Assembly (NCBI GenBank): GCA_030248065.1
Contig: JASAMV010006194.1
Span: 62,001 to 126,000 of the forward strand
DNA length: 64,000 nucleotides
Reading direction: 5' to 3'
From: Rhynchonema sp. JSB1_4
Taxonomy: Eukaryota > Nematoda > Chromadorea > Monhysterida > Xyalidae
Within the stretch, counting starts at the first letter, position 1, and each line of letters starts with the position of its first letter. This document shows positions 61,301-64,000 of the stretch, one piece after another. A model generated the notes under the pieces. It was not told where the DNA came from. It did no database searches and saw nothing but the letters and a program-made list of their open reading frames with translations. The translations under genes were made by a program, and so were the position numbers.

Positions 61301-63191
61301 GTGCTTGAAATCCGAGTGCCGTGCCCAGTTTGATCACGTAGAGCGTAACGTCAACAATGGGCTGAATCAAATTCAGATTTCGTATGTTTTCATCACCACA
61401 TTGAGCCACCGAAACCAAGATTAGACCACAATGAAGCAAATGCACCACCACAAATAGATTAAACCGACTTTCGACAAATTCGAGTACAAATCAACGATTC
61501 CAGCACAGAATTTCTCAACGTCCTGTGTGAGCAATTGGTCAGCGTTCGCCACACGATTGTCCAAGTTCGACATCTTGTAGAACGTGAAACCGCTGCAGCA
61601 CAACGAACACGTTTTTCCCACGACAATACAAAATAAAGCGGTCTGGCTCGGTTTTTCATGAAATTTAATTTTCCAATACAACAAAATGATTGTTTAAAAG
61701 CGCTAAATGTTGTCGTCACGTGCATTATCAATGTCACCGCTGAACACAAAAAAACATAAAACCAACTTGAGATATTGATCATAGAAATATTTGGACAGTC
61801 GAGTGCGGAAGCGCAGTCGAAGTTCACTCAAACCAAACTGAAATAAAAAAAACATAGAGTTTGTCGAGTTAAAAATAAACGCAAGCCGACAAAAGCCAAA
61901 ACCTTGAGCATATTGTTGATCACAGAAATGGCTGGCATCGTCATCACGTACTTGATCATGTACTGACGAAACATGTCGGAGTTGCGTTGAATAATTCCAC
62001 TGCAAATTTCATTACATTAATGGGTTTTGAGACTGAAAGTAAGGGTAAATTCAATGAAACAGAAAATCTAACTTTTCGATCAAGGTTGTGTTCGTTATCA
62101 TCCAAACATCGGCATACGTGCGTCCCAATAGCGACACGGCCACGACAATCATGTAAAACGTCTGAAATTGAAAGCATGTGCTGATGAAGGAAATATGAAC
62201 TAACACGAACAGCTATAAACAAAATTATACGTTTGGTTAGAAAAATACCTCGGCCGTAAACACGCCCGGAATGCATATTTTGAGCAGACGAAGTAATTGC
62301 TTGAAAAACTCAGCGTTGACGTGCGCCTTGTCTTGTGCTTTCGACTTGGCTTCTTTCGCTTTCTCTTCTTTCAGAAATTGAGGAACCGTCGCTGTTGTGG
62401 GCCTGCAATTTCGAAGAACGAATTGGTGGTAGACAAATCAGCAGCTTTGCGTTGCGTTCTGGCCAGTGTAGTTCCTGGGGGGAGGGGGGTCCCCCCCTAA
62501 GGTACACTAACCGCCGCGACCAAGGTACACCAGTACACTAACCGCCGCGCCAGGTACACTAACCGCCTCAATTTTTTGCCAAAAATAGGCAATTTAGGCC
62601 TAAAATGGGCATTTTTAGGCCTAAAATGGGTGATTTTAGGTCAATGTTGTCAAAAGTCGCCAAAATACCCTTTTTATGGAGAATTTTTTCCAAAAAGGGC
62701 CAAAAATCGGTCGAATTTTCTACCTCAAAAAGTGACTTTTTCCTGAATTTGGGTCTTCCCCCCCCTTCCCCCCAGGGAGGTACACTAACCGCCGCACGGA
62801 AAAAAGGGGTAGGTACACTAACCGCCGCGCCGGACCAGGAACTACACTGGTTCTGGCTGAAGTCCACTAAAATGACACACCACAACTGCGTAATAGAATC
62901 TGAAAGCCAGGTAACGGTTCTCTCCTTGAATTGAAACATCAGGTAGTGCGAGTATGGTAGTGGGCAGGGCAGGTAGTGGGACCCGACCCGACTAACCCCC
63001 ACTGTCACTATACCCATCGGGTGCTGTGGAACACTGGAGAAGAAAACCAAACGAAATCAAAAAAGAAAAACGTACAGCTTGTTGGTACTTGCTTGTCGCT
63101 TGTAATACAGATAAATTCCGAGTGCGACCGCTGATCCAGCCGCAGCAAGGGCGACGTTTTGTGATTTGAGCTTGCTCAGCACTGGCGCCAT
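58367..63191 (-). CDS. ABCD3: Peroxisomal ABC half-transporter ABCD3 (PMP70)
   Basis: Nineteen exons, all in phase: 63191-63089, 62391-62249, 62161-62073, 61999-61903, 61837-61767, 61592-61469, 61361-61252, 61168-61079, 60757-60650, 60585-60456, 60376-60277, 60207-60088, 59784-59720, 59657-59538, 59451-59308, 59235-59122, 59044-58949, 58882-58721 and 58444-58367. They give 687 residues against about 660 in human PMP70. Order: N-terminal hydrophobic anchor; six-TM domain with [12 protein letters not shown] and [18 protein letters not shown]; then the EAA-like region [13 protein letters not shown]. The ATPase has Walker [10 protein letters not shown], signature [14 protein letters not shown] and Walker [11 protein letters not shown]. 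The switch His lies in [13 protein letters not shown]. The C-terminus is DGRGKCEF and EEFGS, as in ABCD3 rather than ABCD1/2. It imports fatty acyl-CoA and related substrates into peroxisomes as a dimer. Two MITEs lie in introns. Confidence 0.95.
59861..60049. mobile_element. TA-flanked MITE in ABCD3 intron (same family as 31988-32176)
   Basis: A 189-bp element with ends AAGGCAAACTACACCAAC and the inverted equivalent, flanked by TA. It lies wholly between ABCD3 exons 12 and 13. One end is more diverged than in the 31988 copy. Confidence 0.85.
62464..62849. mobile_element. hAT-type MITE in ABCD3 intron 1
   Basis: The 386-bp element starts CAGTGTAGTTCCTGG and ends CCAGGAACTACACTG. It is flanked by an exact 8-bp direct repeat GTTCTGGC (62456-62463 and 62850-62857), as expected for the hAT superfamily. 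The inside has several GGTACACTAACCGCCGCG units towards both ends and an AT-richer middle with repeated AAAATGGG words. No coding capacity. Confidence 0.9.
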
Positions 63192-64000
63192 TTTTCGTCT
63201 CGACGTAAACTAAAGTCGACACCGTGGTTTTCAACCTAAAAAATTAATTTTGGCAGTGTTTTCGAGTGCAGACGTTTCAAATTTCAGGACCCTGCAACAA
63301 AACAAAAACAACGAAGCAATAGGGTGGCACAGTGAAGTGGCAGGCTAATGGTTGCAAAAGGTACCCTTGGGGGATGGATCCAGATGGTTGCAAGGCACCC
63401 CCTACCCAGCCTCCAAGAGGTTGCAATGCAAGGTAAAAGGTACCCATGAGGTTCCAAAAAGGGTGTTTTTTGCATGGATTATACTGAAAAATTGGCCGAA
63501 AAATTGGTACGTTCTTGCATTTTGGCCGAAAATTTGCCTAAAAATTATTAGCTATTATATGGAGGTTGCGATTTTTGGTGTTTTGAGGTCGAAAAACACC
63601 CATTTTTGCCCATGAAAACCATAAATTGATGGTTGCAAGGCGACCGTTTTTTTCCACGAAAAATAAAAAAATGTTCTTTATGACAGTATAGTATTGGGTT
63701 TGGGTATTGGTACTGGTCCCCATGCCTATTGATGGCCGGAGCAAGAAAGAGCAAGAGCAAAACCTTTGCAAATGCAAATGCAAAACCAAACCTTCGCACA
63801 GCCCCAGGTAAGAAGCGGGTTAGCCTGTTATCAGCTGTTTTGCCTGATCGGTCAAGGGGTATCTGATGATGTCACGTATTCGCATATTTGTCATCAAATT
63901 ATTATGAAATATCCTGGGCAGGCTTGTGGGTGAAAAAGACTGTCGTGTCACTCACAGCAGCCAGTTAAAACTGAACTGAAATTTGTTTTCAAATCAGTTG
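63192..64000. other. Upstream of ABCD3, repeat-like sequence
   Basis: Between about 63355 and 63640 a GGTTGCAA word recurs, twice next to AAAAGGTACCC, in a pattern like the C-rich MITEs elsewhere in the window. No inverted end was found within the window, so the element may be cut by its edge. No exon is supported. Confidence 0.45.

Noticed and set aside
1..64000. CRISPR arrays, operons or bacterial-type gene clusters
   Set aside because: The genes contain GT-AG introns and metazoan domains. No array of spaced direct repeats was seen. The repeated C-rich units lack regular spacer structure.

Overview
This window is eukaryotic. Coding sequence is broken into short exons by GT-AG introns, many only 50-90 nt long, and the spaces between are full of short inverted-repeat (MITE-like) elements. 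I rebuilt the genes by hand, checking splice sites and codon phase at each junction. One gene encodes a small secreted protein with the cysteine spacing of the DB module, a domain known mainly from nematodes. A short TTAGGC-type hexamer run is also present. The best guess is a nematode or a closely related ecdysozoan, at moderate confidence, and probably not a well-annotated rhabditid.

Layout, left to right: (1) a foldback repeat and a gene-poor stretch (1-2476); (2) the 3' portion of a PPP4R4-like HEAT-repeat phosphatase regulator (2477-6089, +); (3) a tRNA-like element; (4) a DEG/ENaC cation-channel gene (7267-18643, +) whose 8.2-kb intron holds C-rich mosaic repeats, a hAT-type MITE with an 8-bp target duplication, and a 2.39-kb repeat ending in a long-arm foldback; (5) a divergent trypsin-like protease (19972-21240, +); (6) a class A neuropeptide-type GPCR with a long third cytoplasmic loop (25327-21983, -); (7) a small membrane-protein gene near 28.5-29.2 kb; (8) a 4.4-4.9-kb segment present three times in tandem (32104-45238), carrying a RING/B-box/NHL-type gene (+) and, convergent to it, a DB-module gene (-); (9) the second copy of the 2.4-kb repeat; (10) the 3' end of an unknown gene and a small single-pass membrane protein with a PPxY tail (48620-49732, +); (11) a mariner-type element and a GC-rich foldback; (12) two tandem B-box-like genes (-), one with C2H2 fingers; (13) a complete 19-exon ABCD3/PMP70 peroxisomal transporter gene (63191-58367, -).

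These genes do not form a pathway. The window reads as ordinary animal gene neighbourhoods remodelled by MITEs and local duplication. The most informative structure is the triplicated NHL/DB segment. Its duplication junctions fall inside a MITE, a second MITE insertion orders the copies in time, and copies 2 and 3 of the NHL gene lack the first exon. A second unexplained signal is the 9-mer GAAACATCA, which I counted about 15 times on the two strands, where well under one is expected by chance.
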